DNA of 6,743 nucleotides from positions 1 to 6,743 of the forward strand of contig CAINWC010000050.1 in assembly GCA_903854305.1 (NCBI GenBank), in the 5' to 3' direction. Below, piece by piece: positions 1 to 6,292 of this stretch; position 1 is the first letter of the stretch; the number at the start of each line of letters is the position of its first letter. Origin of the DNA: an uncultured Pseudomonadota bacterium (lineage in GTDB: Bacteria; Pseudomonadota; Gammaproteobacteria; Burkholderiales; Methylophilaceae). The notes under the pieces were generated by a model. It worked only from the letters and a program-made list of their open reading frames with translations, was not told the origin of the DNA and ran no database searches. Made by a program: the position numbers and the translations under genes.

Positions 1-250
1 CCCAATTGAACACCATCCCTGCTTGCATTTCTTGGCCTCTTAAGACGCCGGCCGGCAACCATTCCTTATAAATATAATGAGTTTCTAATCGATTCTGCGC
101 CACCCAATCTGCACTTAATTTAAGTTTTAGGTATTCACTTGTATTGAGCACGTTGAGCGCCACCCGACTTGCTGCCATGAGGGATACGGCAATAATCGAC
201 AGGGCAACAAGCACCTCAATTAAGGTGAAGCCTAAATTATTTTTACGCAT
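1..250 (-). CDS. gspI: GspI, minor pseudopilin of the type II secretion system (5' part; runs off the left edge)
   Basis: The first 83 codons are visible; the 3' end lies beyond the window. The protein opens with a short basic prepilin leader (MRKNNLG) followed by FTLIEVLVALSIIAVSLMA. This is the class III cleavage site (Gly7/Phe8), with Glu at mature position 5 and a hydrophobic N-terminal helix. The stretch WVAQNRLETHYIYKEW and the following LPAGVLRGQEMQAG match the region after the helix in GspI, where a W-x-A-x-N-R-L block is typical. GspI is a minor pseudopilin that joins GspH, GspJ and GspK at the tip of the periplasmic pseudopilus and is processed by the prepilin peptidase GspO. The ATG at 250-248 follows the gspH TAA with no gap, so translational coupling is likely. 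Only a weak AAGG lies upstream, inside gspH. Confidence 0.9.
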   Translation of the reverse strand, partial: MRKNNLGFTLIEVLVALSIIAVSLMAASRVALNVLNTSEYLKLKLSADWVAQNRLETHYIYKEWLPAGVLRGQEMQAGMVFNW

Positions 251-754
251 TTAATGTTCAGCCTTGATCATTGTGACCTGGCCAATCAAATTACCAGTGA
301 CTTTGATATGCTTAGACTCATTATGCAAACCGATCACAAATGGGGCCTCAACACCACTTGGATTCATGATCACCTTGGCGTAATGATCCGCTTGCTTCCC
401 CTGCTCTTCGACATATTCAATTTTCACAGTCTCTGGCAGAACCCTTTCTCTCAGTGAGGCATCATCTAGCAGGGGCTCCCATACCTTGAGATCCTGATCT
501 CTTACTAAGAATCGGTAACCCGCGGCCGTTTTATCCCAAGCTATCGCATGCCCCGTGGAGGTCGAAATATCGTTCGCATAATTTAAGAGTGCAGCTAGAC
601 GATTGCCCTCCTCGAGCAAGACCTGGTCATGATTTTTACTTAAATTAGGAATCACCATCGCCAAGGATATGCCAAAGACTAAGATGACCAGCATCATTTC
701 AATCAGCGTAAATCCATGCACCCCTTTATAGGCTCCATGAACCGATGTCAGCAT
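251..754 (-). CDS. gspH: GspH, minor pseudopilin of the type II secretion system
   Basis: From the chosen start the protein is 167 aa. It has a 14-residue leader ending in GVHG, then [24 protein letters not shown]: a prepilin peptidase site (G/F), Glu at mature position 5 and a hydrophobic helix. The rest is the poorly conserved periplasmic domain of GspH size. GspH is a minor pseudopilin of the pseudopilus. The frame stays open to an ATG at 814, but that would place about 20 extra residues before the leader and overlap gspG by 89 bp. Two consecutive ATGs at 757 and 754 follow a strong GGGGAAGGAA, and 754 has the better spacing. A GTG at 721, just after the gspG stop, would give a minimal leader but lacks a spaced ribosome binding site. 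Position between gspG and gspI supports the family call, which is weaker from the C-terminal sequence alone. Confidence 0.85.
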   Translation of the reverse strand: MLTSVHGAYKGVHGFTLIEMMLVILVFGISLAMVIPNLSKNHDQVLLEEGNRLAALLNYANDISTSTGHAIAWDKTAAGYRFLVRDQDLKVWEPLLDDASLRERVLPETVKIEYVEEQGKQADHYAKVIMNPSGVEAPFVIGLHNESKHIKVTGNLIGQVTMIKAEH

Positions 755-1154
755 CATTTCCTTCCCCGCCCATTGCCCCGTCAGACCCAAAACTAAATAC
801 GTCAATGTCCCCATGTAGGCCCGGAGATAAATACTGATAAGGATTACCCCAGGGATCTTTAGGTAACTTATCTAAGTAGCCATCCGCTTTCCAGTTATTA
901 GGCATCGGGGGTGAACTTGGTTTGGTGACGAGCGCCTGCAGTCCCTGCTCGGTAGAAGGCAACCTCTGATTGTCGAGCTTGTAGAGTTTCAGTGCCTGAA
1001 GAATCGATGCAATATCCTGCTTTGAGGCCATGATTCTAGCTTCATCTGGGCGACCCATAATCTTGGGGACAATCAAGGACGCCATAATGCCCATGATTAC
1101 GATCACAATCATGATCTCAATAAGCGTAAATCCTGCTTGGTACGACTTTTTCAT
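726..1154 (-). CDS. gspG: GspG, major pseudopilin of the type II secretion system
   Basis: This is a 142-aa protein of the usual GspG length. The leader MKKSYQAG is followed by [22 protein letters not shown], with cleavage expected between Gly8 and Phe9 and the conserved Glu at residue 13. The family signatures follow: D-E-A-R near 37-40, the [21 protein letters not shown] block at about 56-75, a [15 protein letters not shown] block at about 98-112, and a C-terminal [26 protein letters not shown] loop rich in Asp/Glu. That loop corresponds to the calcium-binding site of GspG. It polymerises into the periplasmic pseudopilus that pushes folded substrates through the outer-membrane secretin. The ATG is well supported by GGAGGG five nucleotides upstream. 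Its 3' end overlaps gspH. It is probably the first gene of a pseudopilin transcript, because the next gene upstream is an unrelated regulator. Confidence 0.97.
   Translation of the reverse strand: MKKSYQAGFTLIEIMIVIVIMGIMASLIVPKIMGRPDEARIMASKQDIASILQALKLYKLDNQRLPSTEQGLQALVTKPSSPPMPNNWKADGYLDKLPKDPWGNPYQYLSPGLHGDIDVFSFGSDGAMGGEGNDADIGSWSL
758..767 (-). promoter_or_regulatory. Ribosome binding site that decides the gspH start
   Basis: On the minus strand GGGGAAGGAA lies just before two in-frame ATG codons at 757 and 754, inside the 3' end of gspG. It is the only strong Shine-Dalgarno-like sequence near the gspH 5' end, and it argues for an internal start rather than the longer open frame from 814. 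Confidence 0.55.
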
Positions 1155-1159
1155 CCAAT

Positions 1160-1165
1160 CCCTCC
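1160..1165 (-). promoter_or_regulatory. Ribosome binding site of gspG
   Basis: GGAGGG on the minus strand, five nucleotides before the gspG ATG. It is a near-consensus Shine-Dalgarno sequence, and none of the four genes immediately upstream has one as strong. Confidence 0.7.
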
Positions 1166-1202
1166 GTTACATCCATCGCGAAAACAAGTCCCGCTTAAAT
1201 TA

Positions 1203-1230
1203 AATTTAGTTTTCCTAATCTTCTTATCAA
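1203..1230 (-). promoter_or_regulatory. Possible sigma-70 promoter for gspGHI
   Basis: In the 104-bp gap between the regulator stop and gspG, the minus strand carries TTGATA (5 of 6 matches to the -35 consensus) at 1230-1225. After 16 bp comes TAAATT (4 of 6 matches to the -10 consensus) at 1208-1203. This leaves a leader of about 40 nt before the gspG ATG. I see no convincing terminator in the gap, so read-through from the upstream operon is also possible. The match is by eye in AT-rich sequence and could be chance. Confidence 0.3.
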
Positions 1231-1258
1231 ACACTAACGATTACCAAGCTTGCTTTTA

Positions 1259-2059
1259 TTACTGAACCTCGGCTCTCAAATTATCTTTTGAGTAGAACAA
1301 GTCAAAATTAATCGGAGAAATCTCATCGAGAAGGAATTTATTCACTTCATTTGCAATTATCTGTACCCCTACTTTTTTATCTTTTGGATTAAATGAAAAT
1401 CTGCTGTGCCAAACATAAGCATCCGCCAACTGACTATAAATTCTAGCCATCAGAATTAATGTCCCCTCGGCCTTCTGAACGGATGCTTCAAACATGTAAT
1501 GGGCATCCAACATGACGTTTTGCTTCCTTGAAGGGGCATTAAACATTAGAGAGGCATTGCTTGAAGTAACTTGGATGACATCTAATTCAACTAGCTTAAA
1601 AATGACTAGATCAGCAATCTCGGCAACCAAATGCTCATCCTGCTCGAACATATCAATCATTAAAAAAGGCATGATGGCTAATTTTGGAGGGCACAACATT
1701 ACGTTTGTTTTTTTTAATTGATTGCCATATCTATTCCTACTATTATCACGGTCGATTATCTGAATAGCATAAGTGCCCTTGGGCAGAATAATCTCCACTG
1801 GATCATCTGCCCCTGAGGTTTCATAGTACTCACGAAGCTTATTTCTGAGACGTCCAGCCTCGACCCTTACAATCGCATCTTTGGATGGATCGAAATCCTC
1901 GCTGCGTTTAAATAATTCTAAGGCAATTACATAGCCCTTAACCCTAGGGCCATTCCCGTCTCTCATTTGCTGAATAAGATATGTCAATAGCTCACGCTGT
2001 CGCTTTGATTTTGCGAATACAGCTGAGCTCATGATCTTGTCGATGTAAGTATTTATCAT
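1259..2059 (-). CDS. Regulator-like protein: winged-helix-type N-terminal domain plus TolB-N/FlgO-like domain
   Basis: This 266-aa protein has no signal peptide or membrane segment. Residues 5-100 match the N-terminal domain of a family of proteobacterial proteins often labelled adenylate-cyclase-like or TolB-like regulators: F-x-x-S-x-R-Q-x-x-L-L-x-Y-L (15-28), K-G-Y-x-I-x-x-E-L-F (41-50), F-D-P-x-x-D-A-I-V-R-V-E-A-x-R-L-R-x-K-L (56-75) and L-P-K-G-T-Y (92-97). The RVEAGRLRNKL helix followed by the PKGTYAI hairpin resembles the recognition helix and wing of OmpR-type DNA-binding domains, so DNA binding is an inference. Residues 125-245 resemble the TolB-N/FlgO-like domain (K-L-A-I-M-P-F, then a Y-x-x-E-A-S-V-Q strand and Y-V-W-H-S-R). 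The TPR repeats common in longer relatives are absent. The first ATG fits because the family pattern begins at its fifth residue; no Shine-Dalgarno sequence is visible. It is last in the operon, 23 nt after the oxidase-like gene, and may regulate it. Confidence 0.75.
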   Translation of the reverse strand: MINTYIDKIMSSAVFAKSKRQRELLTYLIQQMRDGNGPRVKGYVIALELFKRSEDFDPSKDAIVRVEAGRLRNKLREYYETSGADDPVEIILPKGTYAIQIIDRDNSRNRYGNQLKKTNVMLCPPKLAIMPFLMIDMFEQDEHLVAEIADLVIFKLVELDVIQVTSSNASLMFNAPSRKQNVMLDAHYMFEASVQKAEGTLILMARIYSQLADAYVWHSRFSFNPKDKKVGVQIIANEVNKFLLDEISPINFDLFYSKDNLRAEVQ

Positions 2060-2082
2060 GTCTAGTTCATTGGAATCTGCAT

Positions 2083-3957
2083 TTATATCGGTAAAACTGT
2101 TACTCGCTGAACAAGCCCTAAATCAGAATCCTTTAGCATTTGGCTATGCAGAATGTAAGGCCCTATGAAATCTTGAAAACGCATCCGAAATGTTACTGAA
2201 GTCGGCATTGCCTGGGTCCCTCCAGCAGGTAATGCCACGGTGTCACACCAATAAGGATCTACTGGGATGCCGTTTAATTTTGTGATGAACATCGGATTGA
2301 CATGGATGTGAAATACGTGGGCGATGCTATTGCAATTAAAAACGGTCCACTCTTCTATGGCACCAAGAATAACGTTCTGAATAATGCCGTTTGGAGGCTG
2401 CAATTCATAATCATAGGTTGGGAAAACAAACGGTGGGAAATATTGGGAACCTTCGATGGGGTTCCCTGTAACCTTAGAGATCCCTGCCTTTGCCATGGCA
2501 ATCTTTTGCTTAACTGACTCTTTGACTGATGACGCTATTGAAGCTGATTCAGCTATAGCCTCATCAATAAAAGATGGGTCATTGTGTGACGGATCTAAAA
2601 CCTCATTCCCAACCATGTTGAAAATAATGCTGCGCTTTCTACCGCCCGCACTGGCAAACTCTTTATCAGTAACAGGCTTTAAGAAGTTGCTCACTGGCAA
2701 TGGAGTGGAAGGCAACTCCATGGCTTCTTTAGCTTCTACCACAACAATCTTGGCAAGAATATCTCCAGGCAAAGTCGCTGTTTGCCTACCTTGTGCAATT
2801 TTAACGGGCAGTGATCTAAGTAAATAAGTGCCAGTGGCGCCTGCTTTGATAAGCACGGAAGAGCGATTGCCAGGCGCCAGCAAAATGCCTTTACCATTTT
2901 TTTGTCGTCCATCAGGATAATCTTGATAAGTACTACTGCCCCATCCGTCGCTTGTATATTGGTGGAAGGTATGATCATCTAAACTTAGACTGAGGTAGTT
3001 AAATACTTGTGTGTTAATGAAGCGCCATCTCTGCACTTCACCGCTTTCCATGACAATAGTGGGTTGACGGACACCATTGATCAAAACAGGCTGTGCATCG
3101 ACAGCGACATGCTTAAAGTGATTAACTCCATGGCCTGTTGGGTGGTCGGCAATTTGGGCAAACTTTTCAAGTGACCCATTACTGACACTATAGTTATTCT
3201 TAATCTCGCTGGTCGCAAAATAGGGTGCTTGAAATAAGAAAATCAACTCTTTTGCTTGATCCATTTCTAGCAAATTGTCTACAGGGCCACGCACCATGAT
3301 TGCCCCAGACATTAGACTAGCTGCTTGAATTGCACTGCTGCCGTGGTATTGAGGGTGATAGTAGAAAGGACCTTCAGGGTGATCCTTTGGGATTTTATAA
3401 ACGTACTGTCTTGAATCTCCACCTGGCCTGATTCCACCAGAGTTTGGATCTACCACATAGTCACCATACTCAAGAGGGCTCTTATCCTCGTAAATTCCTG
3501 GATATACATGCAGCCCATGCACATGCAAATTAGTCGTATTAGGCTTCATGTAGTTGGTAGGATCACGAAACGCTAGGACAGGTGGATTGACTGGCAAGTT
3601 ATTGACTAACTTAATCCGTAACTGATCTCCTCCCTTCACCACTAAGGTAGGACCGGAGTAACTTGGTCCATGAGCGTCGTAAGCATAAGCACGGAGTGAA
3701 ACAGGATATTGATGCTTTGCATTCGCGCCAGATAACTTAGTATTTAAATACGATGCTGTCAGTGTCACGTCGAGCAAACCATTTTTTGCTTCCAACATTG
3801 GGGGCTGCACAAAAGTTTGCAATGGATGCACTGCAACACTTCCACCTTCTCGACTGAAAGCTTTTAAACTCGCTGGCATTAACATGCCGGAAGCCACTGT
3901 CAGGCCAAAGCGCAAGAACTGGCGACGGTTGAATGCAATGCCATTTTCCATAGACAT
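2083..3957 (-). CDS. Tat-exported multicopper-oxidase-fold protein with degenerate copper sites (probable pseudoenzyme)
   Basis: This is a 624-aa protein of typical multicopper oxidase length. A twin-arginine signal (N-R-R-Q-F-L-R at 10-16, then a hydrophobic stretch) predicts folded export to the periplasm. Three cupredoxin domains can be traced: GPTLVVKGGDQLRIKLVNNLP (102-122); the first His motif H145-V-H147-G; the second at 201-205, read H-P-Q-Y-H where relatives have H-P-H-x-H; a GDDHT-like middle domain; and H547-V-F-H550-I-H552 in the third. The last motif, normally H-C-H-x-x-x-H-x-x-x-x-M, reads H604-S-Q-M-L-K-D-S-D-L-G-L. Type 1 copper therefore loses Cys (Ser605), His (Asp610) and the axial Met (Leu615), and the trinuclear site loses two His (Gln203, Gln606). 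Normal oxidase activity is not expected. Residues about 463-497 form an Ala/Ser/Lys-rich, helix-like insert. The start at 3957 follows the RCC1 gene by 7 nt; the ATG at 3951 is an alternative. Copper binding, scaffolding or another role is open. Confidence 0.88.
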   Translation of the reverse strand: MSMENGIAFNRRQFLRFGLTVASGMLMPASLKAFSREGGSVAVHPLQTFVQPPMLEAKNGLLDVTLTASYLNTKLSGANAKHQYPVSLRAYAYDAHGPSYSGPTLVVKGGDQLRIKLVNNLPVNPPVLAFRDPTNYMKPNTTNLHVHGLHVYPGIYEDKSPLEYGDYVVDPNSGGIRPGGDSRQYVYKIPKDHPEGPFYYHPQYHGSSAIQAASLMSGAIMVRGPVDNLLEMDQAKELIFLFQAPYFATSEIKNNYSVSNGSLEKFAQIADHPTGHGVNHFKHVAVDAQPVLINGVRQPTIVMESGEVQRWRFINTQVFNYLSLSLDDHTFHQYTSDGWGSSTYQDYPDGRQKNGKGILLAPGNRSSVLIKAGATGTYLLRSLPVKIAQGRQTATLPGDILAKIVVVEAKEAMELPSTPLPVSNFLKPVTDKEFASAGGRKRSIIFNMVGNEVLDPSHNDPSFIDEAIAESASIASSVKESVKQKIAMAKAGISKVTGNPIEGSQYFPPFVFPTYDYELQPPNGIIQNVILGAIEEWTVFNCNSIAHVFHIHVNPMFITKLNGIPVDPYWCDTVALPAGGTQAMPTSVTFRMRFQDFIGPYILHSQMLKDSDLGLVQRVTVLPI

Positions 3958-3964
3958 ATGGGAC

Positions 3965-5047
3965 CTAGGCGATAGCTAAGAAAGGTTTAGGGGTTGTTTG
4001 CTTTGCAGCTCCAGAGCCCAATTGGCCTGACGCATTACTACCCCATCCTAATAATTGACGCTTACCGATTGCCAATGAGTGCATTTCTCCAGCGGCAATA
4101 GCACGAACCCCATTAAGGCCTGAAATCAAAGTAGGATTGGCTCTCGACTTAAGATCGCCCAATCCCAGCTGCCCAAATCCGTTCCAGCCCCAGGCAAAGA
4201 CTTTACCGCTTGAAGATAAAGCAAGCGAGTAATGCATTCCAGCCGCAACCGCAGTGATTTTCTCTGGAAATACAATACGCTTTGGCCGTTCAATATAGGG
4301 ATGCGCACCATCCCCCGACTGGCCAAAATTATTGCTGCCCCATCCGTATAAATTGCCATCGGAAGTAACCGCGAGCGCATGCGTGGAACCCACTGCAATC
4401 TGAATGATCTTTGCCGAGAATTCGATTGGCTTTGGGATATTGATATTATTAAGATGGCCCATACCCATCTGTCCCGCAGAATTACTTCCCCACCCATATA
4501 CCTTGTGATCGTTAGTCAGTGCCAACATGAAGTTGTCTCCAAGTACGATGTCTTTTATTGGCGGGAGCCCGGTCACTAAATCAGGTGGCGCATTATTTTG
4601 AGAACTGACTCGCCCTAAAGCATAATCAATATTCAATCCCCAGGTATATACCCTGCCTGTTTGATCGATTGCAGCAAAAATAAACTGCCCTGCCGCTACT
4701 TTGCTGATATTGGAAATGCCTTTAATTGGGGTGGGTGCTTCTGTAAATGCATCCTGTCCTCCGATCGCAATTTGGCAAAAGCCCCAAATACAAGGGTTCC
4801 CATCGGTAACTCCCAAACTAATGCCATAGCCTGCGGATACATTTGAAAAATGAGAGATCTCCCCTACATAAACAGCCCCAGTATTGGGACTTTTATTACT
4901 ACAGATATCCTGATTGGGCGGAGTTCTGTGACCTGAGCCTGCACCCCCCCAACCTAATACATCCTTCGACTTTAAAAGGGCTAAGGTTTGATCTTTGCCC
5001 CCAGAAATACCTGTGATTTCATAGAAATCTTTTTGAACAATTCCCAT
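3965..5047 (-). CDS. RCC1-repeat seven-bladed beta-propeller protein
   Basis: This 360-aa protein consists almost entirely of RCC1-type repeats of about 50 residues, each with a V/I-x-x-G-x-x-x-x-L-A/G-x strand followed by a WG core. The WG pairs are at about residues 33, 88, 136, 186, 236, 286 and 335, giving seven blades, the number of a closed RCC1 propeller. The second and third blades are the most degenerate (PCIWGFCQ, YTWGLNIDYALG); the last four carry GWGSNxxGQxGxG. In eukaryotes the fold serves nucleotide exchange on Ran. Bacterial members are mainly protein-binding scaffolds, such as the secreted BLIP-II. No catalytic role can be assigned. No signal peptide is visible although both neighbours are exported. 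There is no clear Shine-Dalgarno sequence, and the ATG lies 12 nt after the YHYH gene's stop in the same reading frame. Coupled translation or a fusion split by a stop is therefore possible. Confidence 0.9.
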   Translation of the reverse strand: MGIVQKDFYEITGISGGKDQTLALLKSKDVLGWGGAGSGHRTPPNQDICSNKSPNTGAVYVGEISHFSNVSAGYGISLGVTDGNPCIWGFCQIAIGGQDAFTEAPTPIKGISNISKVAAGQFIFAAIDQTGRVYTWGLNIDYALGRVSSQNNAPPDLVTGLPPIKDIVLGDNFMLALTNDHKVYGWGSNSAGQMGMGHLNNINIPKPIEFSAKIIQIAVGSTHALAVTSDGNLYGWGSNNFGQSGDGAHPYIERPKRIVFPEKITAVAAGMHYSLALSSSGKVFAWGWNGFGQLGLGDLKSRANPTLISGLNGVRAIAAGEMHSLAIGKRQLLGWGSNASGQLGSGAAKQTTPKPFLAIA

Positions 5048-5059
5048 CGCATTAAAATA

Positions 5060-6151
5060 TTAAGGCAATGGCACATCAGGATAAATAGGAGGATTCTGCG
5101 TATATTGGACTTGAGTAAGTTCTTGCATATCAGCTGAACCAAGAGCTCGGTGATAATTTACCTTACCCCTAAAGCAACCGACTGAATATGGATATTCCCT
5201 ATTAAGTACGTAGTGATATGTGGTTTTTAAAGTTCCATCTGGCATGGTTATTTCTGATGTCGTCCCATGACATTCATCTAGTTCTGCATTAGTCATCATG
5301 TGGCTGTCGGCTGCACGCGGCCCAGTAATTGGGAAGCCATCTAAAGCGAACCCAAACACAGGTGATTGGCCTGATACACCCTGGTTAGGGAAGCATTTCC
5401 AGGAATAGCCATGCAAGTGATACTGTCCCTTATCTCCATAAGGGTGGCCAAAGCATTGATCCGTAGGCAAGGCATTAACTGGGTTGTACCAGTTGTTACT
5501 TGCATCATTAGCAAACTCAATGTGCCATACCGCACCGGTCAATGTAACGCCAACAATGAGTGAGCTGATAGCATATTTTCCCGTTGCTACCGGATTGAGC
5601 GGAACAGTGCTAGTTAGATCATATGTACCAATGCCAATTCCATCAGCTTGAACCGTTTGCCCGTTATAAGTGCCTCCAGGCAATACGTGGTAATAATCAT
5701 AAGCTGCGGTTCCTGATTGCACTGGGAATGTCCCCATTGTCGTGCTAGGTAAACCATTACCGCTAAATGAGCGAGTCCCTGCGACCGTATCGGTGGTCAT
5801 ACTAAATACACTACCTGCAGAGGCATAATCTCTTGCGCTTTTAGATCCAGTTACATAAGGGATCTGCGAGAGTGTAATAATGTTTGTGCTTGTATTAGTC
5901 CATGCAGTAGCGGCTTGGGCCAAGGTGGTAACGTTTGCTGCATACGTTATTAATGGGAGAATAAATTGTTTGCTTCTAGTAAATGTTGTAGCAACAGACT
6001 CTCCATTTGATGGAGTTGTTAAAGTAGTTGGGGTGCCAGGATCCGAATCGGATGAACCTCCACCACAAGCAAAAAGCGTAATCGTTATAACGCTGAGTAA
6101 CGCGAGCAAGCCTAAGTATTTTTTATAAATATAGAACACGTGATTAACCAT
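5060..6151 (-). CDS. YHYH-domain lipoprotein
   Basis: This is a 363-aa lipoprotein. The N-terminus has basic residues, a hydrophobic segment (about 13-27) and the lipobox L26-F-A-C29 followed by a Gly/Ser/Asp/Thr/Pro-rich linker to about residue 60. It should be lipidated and anchored in the envelope, probably the outer membrane because Gly rather than Asp follows the Cys. The C-terminal half matches the YHYH family (Pfam YHYH): a D-x-C-x-G-H start (231-236), Y244-H-L-H247, S-P-V-F-G-F-A-L-D-G-F-P-I (263-275), E-L-D-E-C-H-G (290-296), Y312-H-Y-V315 and P-Y-S-V-G-C-F-R-G (321-329). The namesake motif is Y-H-L-H at the first site and Y-H-Y-V at the second, so each copy departs from YHYH by one residue. 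The family's function is not established; the conserved His and Cys suggest metal binding or disulfides. It is first in the operon. The ATG at 6151 is preceded by A-rich sequence without a clear ribosome binding site; the GTG at codon 5 is an alternative. Confidence 0.88.
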   Translation of the reverse strand: MVNHVFYIYKKYLGLLALLSVITITLFACGGGSSDSDPGTPTTLTTPSNGESVATTFTRSKQFILPLITYAANVTTLAQAATAWTNTSTNIITLSQIPYVTGSKSARDYASAGSVFSMTTDTVAGTRSFSGNGLPSTTMGTFPVQSGTAAYDYYHVLPGGTYNGQTVQADGIGIGTYDLTSTVPLNPVATGKYAISSLIVGVTLTGAVWHIEFANDASNNWYNPVNALPTDQCFGHPYGDKGQYHLHGYSWKCFPNQGVSGQSPVFGFALDGFPITGPRAADSHMMTNAELDECHGTTSEITMPDGTLKTTYHYVLNREYPYSVGCFRGKVNYHRALGSADMQELTQVQYTQNPPIYPDVPLP

Positions 6152-6207
6152 TTTTTTGGATATTCGGAATATTTTAAATTAAATAACAATAATCACATTA
6201 GCAATCT

Positions 6208-6219
6208 TGTACACTTTTT
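6208..6219. repeat. Copy 1 of a 12-base direct repeat (TGTACACTTTTT), possible operator
   Basis: This copy is identical to the one at 6293-6304 and centred on the palindrome TGTACA. The run of T is longer here. It lies about 55 bp before the lipoprotein start, where a regulator could act on the promoter. The operator role is inferred from duplication and position only. Confidence 0.4.
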
Positions 6220-6226
6220 TTTACAA

Positions 6227-6256
6227 AATTTACCAAAATAAATTATTAATAATCAA
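6227..6256 (-). promoter_or_regulatory. Weak candidate promoter for the YHYH-RCC1-oxidase-regulator operon
   Basis: On the minus strand TTGATT (6256-6251) and TAAATT (6232-6227) are separated by 18 bp, each with four of six matches to the sigma-70 consensus. It lies between the two copies of the 12-base repeat, so initiation would fall close to the proximal copy. The region is so AT-rich that other hexamer pairs can be drawn; this is only a placement suggestion. Confidence 0.2.
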
Positions 6257-6292
6257 CAATTTATATGATTAAATTTGATTGAGAAATTTTGC

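Noticed and set aside
254..457. 67-aa plus-strand open frame across the 3' half of gspH
   Set aside because: It is antisense to gspH and has no recognisable domain.
755..814. Extended gspH start at 814
   Set aside because: It would add about 20 residues before the prepilin leader and a long overlap with gspG. The strong ribosome binding site points to the ATG at 754 or 757.
640..1140. Similar DNA blocks near 690-715 and 1105-1135 as a possible repeat
   Set aside because: They are the homologous pseudopilin N-termini (F-T-L-I-E) of gspH and gspG, not a separate repeat element.
1155..1258. Terminator between the regulator gene and gspG
   Set aside because: I found no stable GC-rich stem with a following T tract. 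The AAGCTT palindrome is too short to count.
2456..2827. 123-aa plus-strand open frame opposite the oxidase-like gene
   Set aside because: It lies antisense to strongly supported coding sequence, with low-complexity Ala/Ser/Thr composition and no ribosome binding site or family signature.
4126..4497. 123-aa open frame on the minus strand inside the RCC1 gene
   Set aside because: It lies in another frame of a gene with seven clear repeats, and its Arg/Ser/Leu-rich composition matches no family. It is a shadow frame.
5880..6128. 82-aa plus-strand open frame with hydrophobic Val-rich sequence
   Set aside because: It is antisense to the lipoprotein signal and linker. The hydrophobicity follows from the complementary codons.
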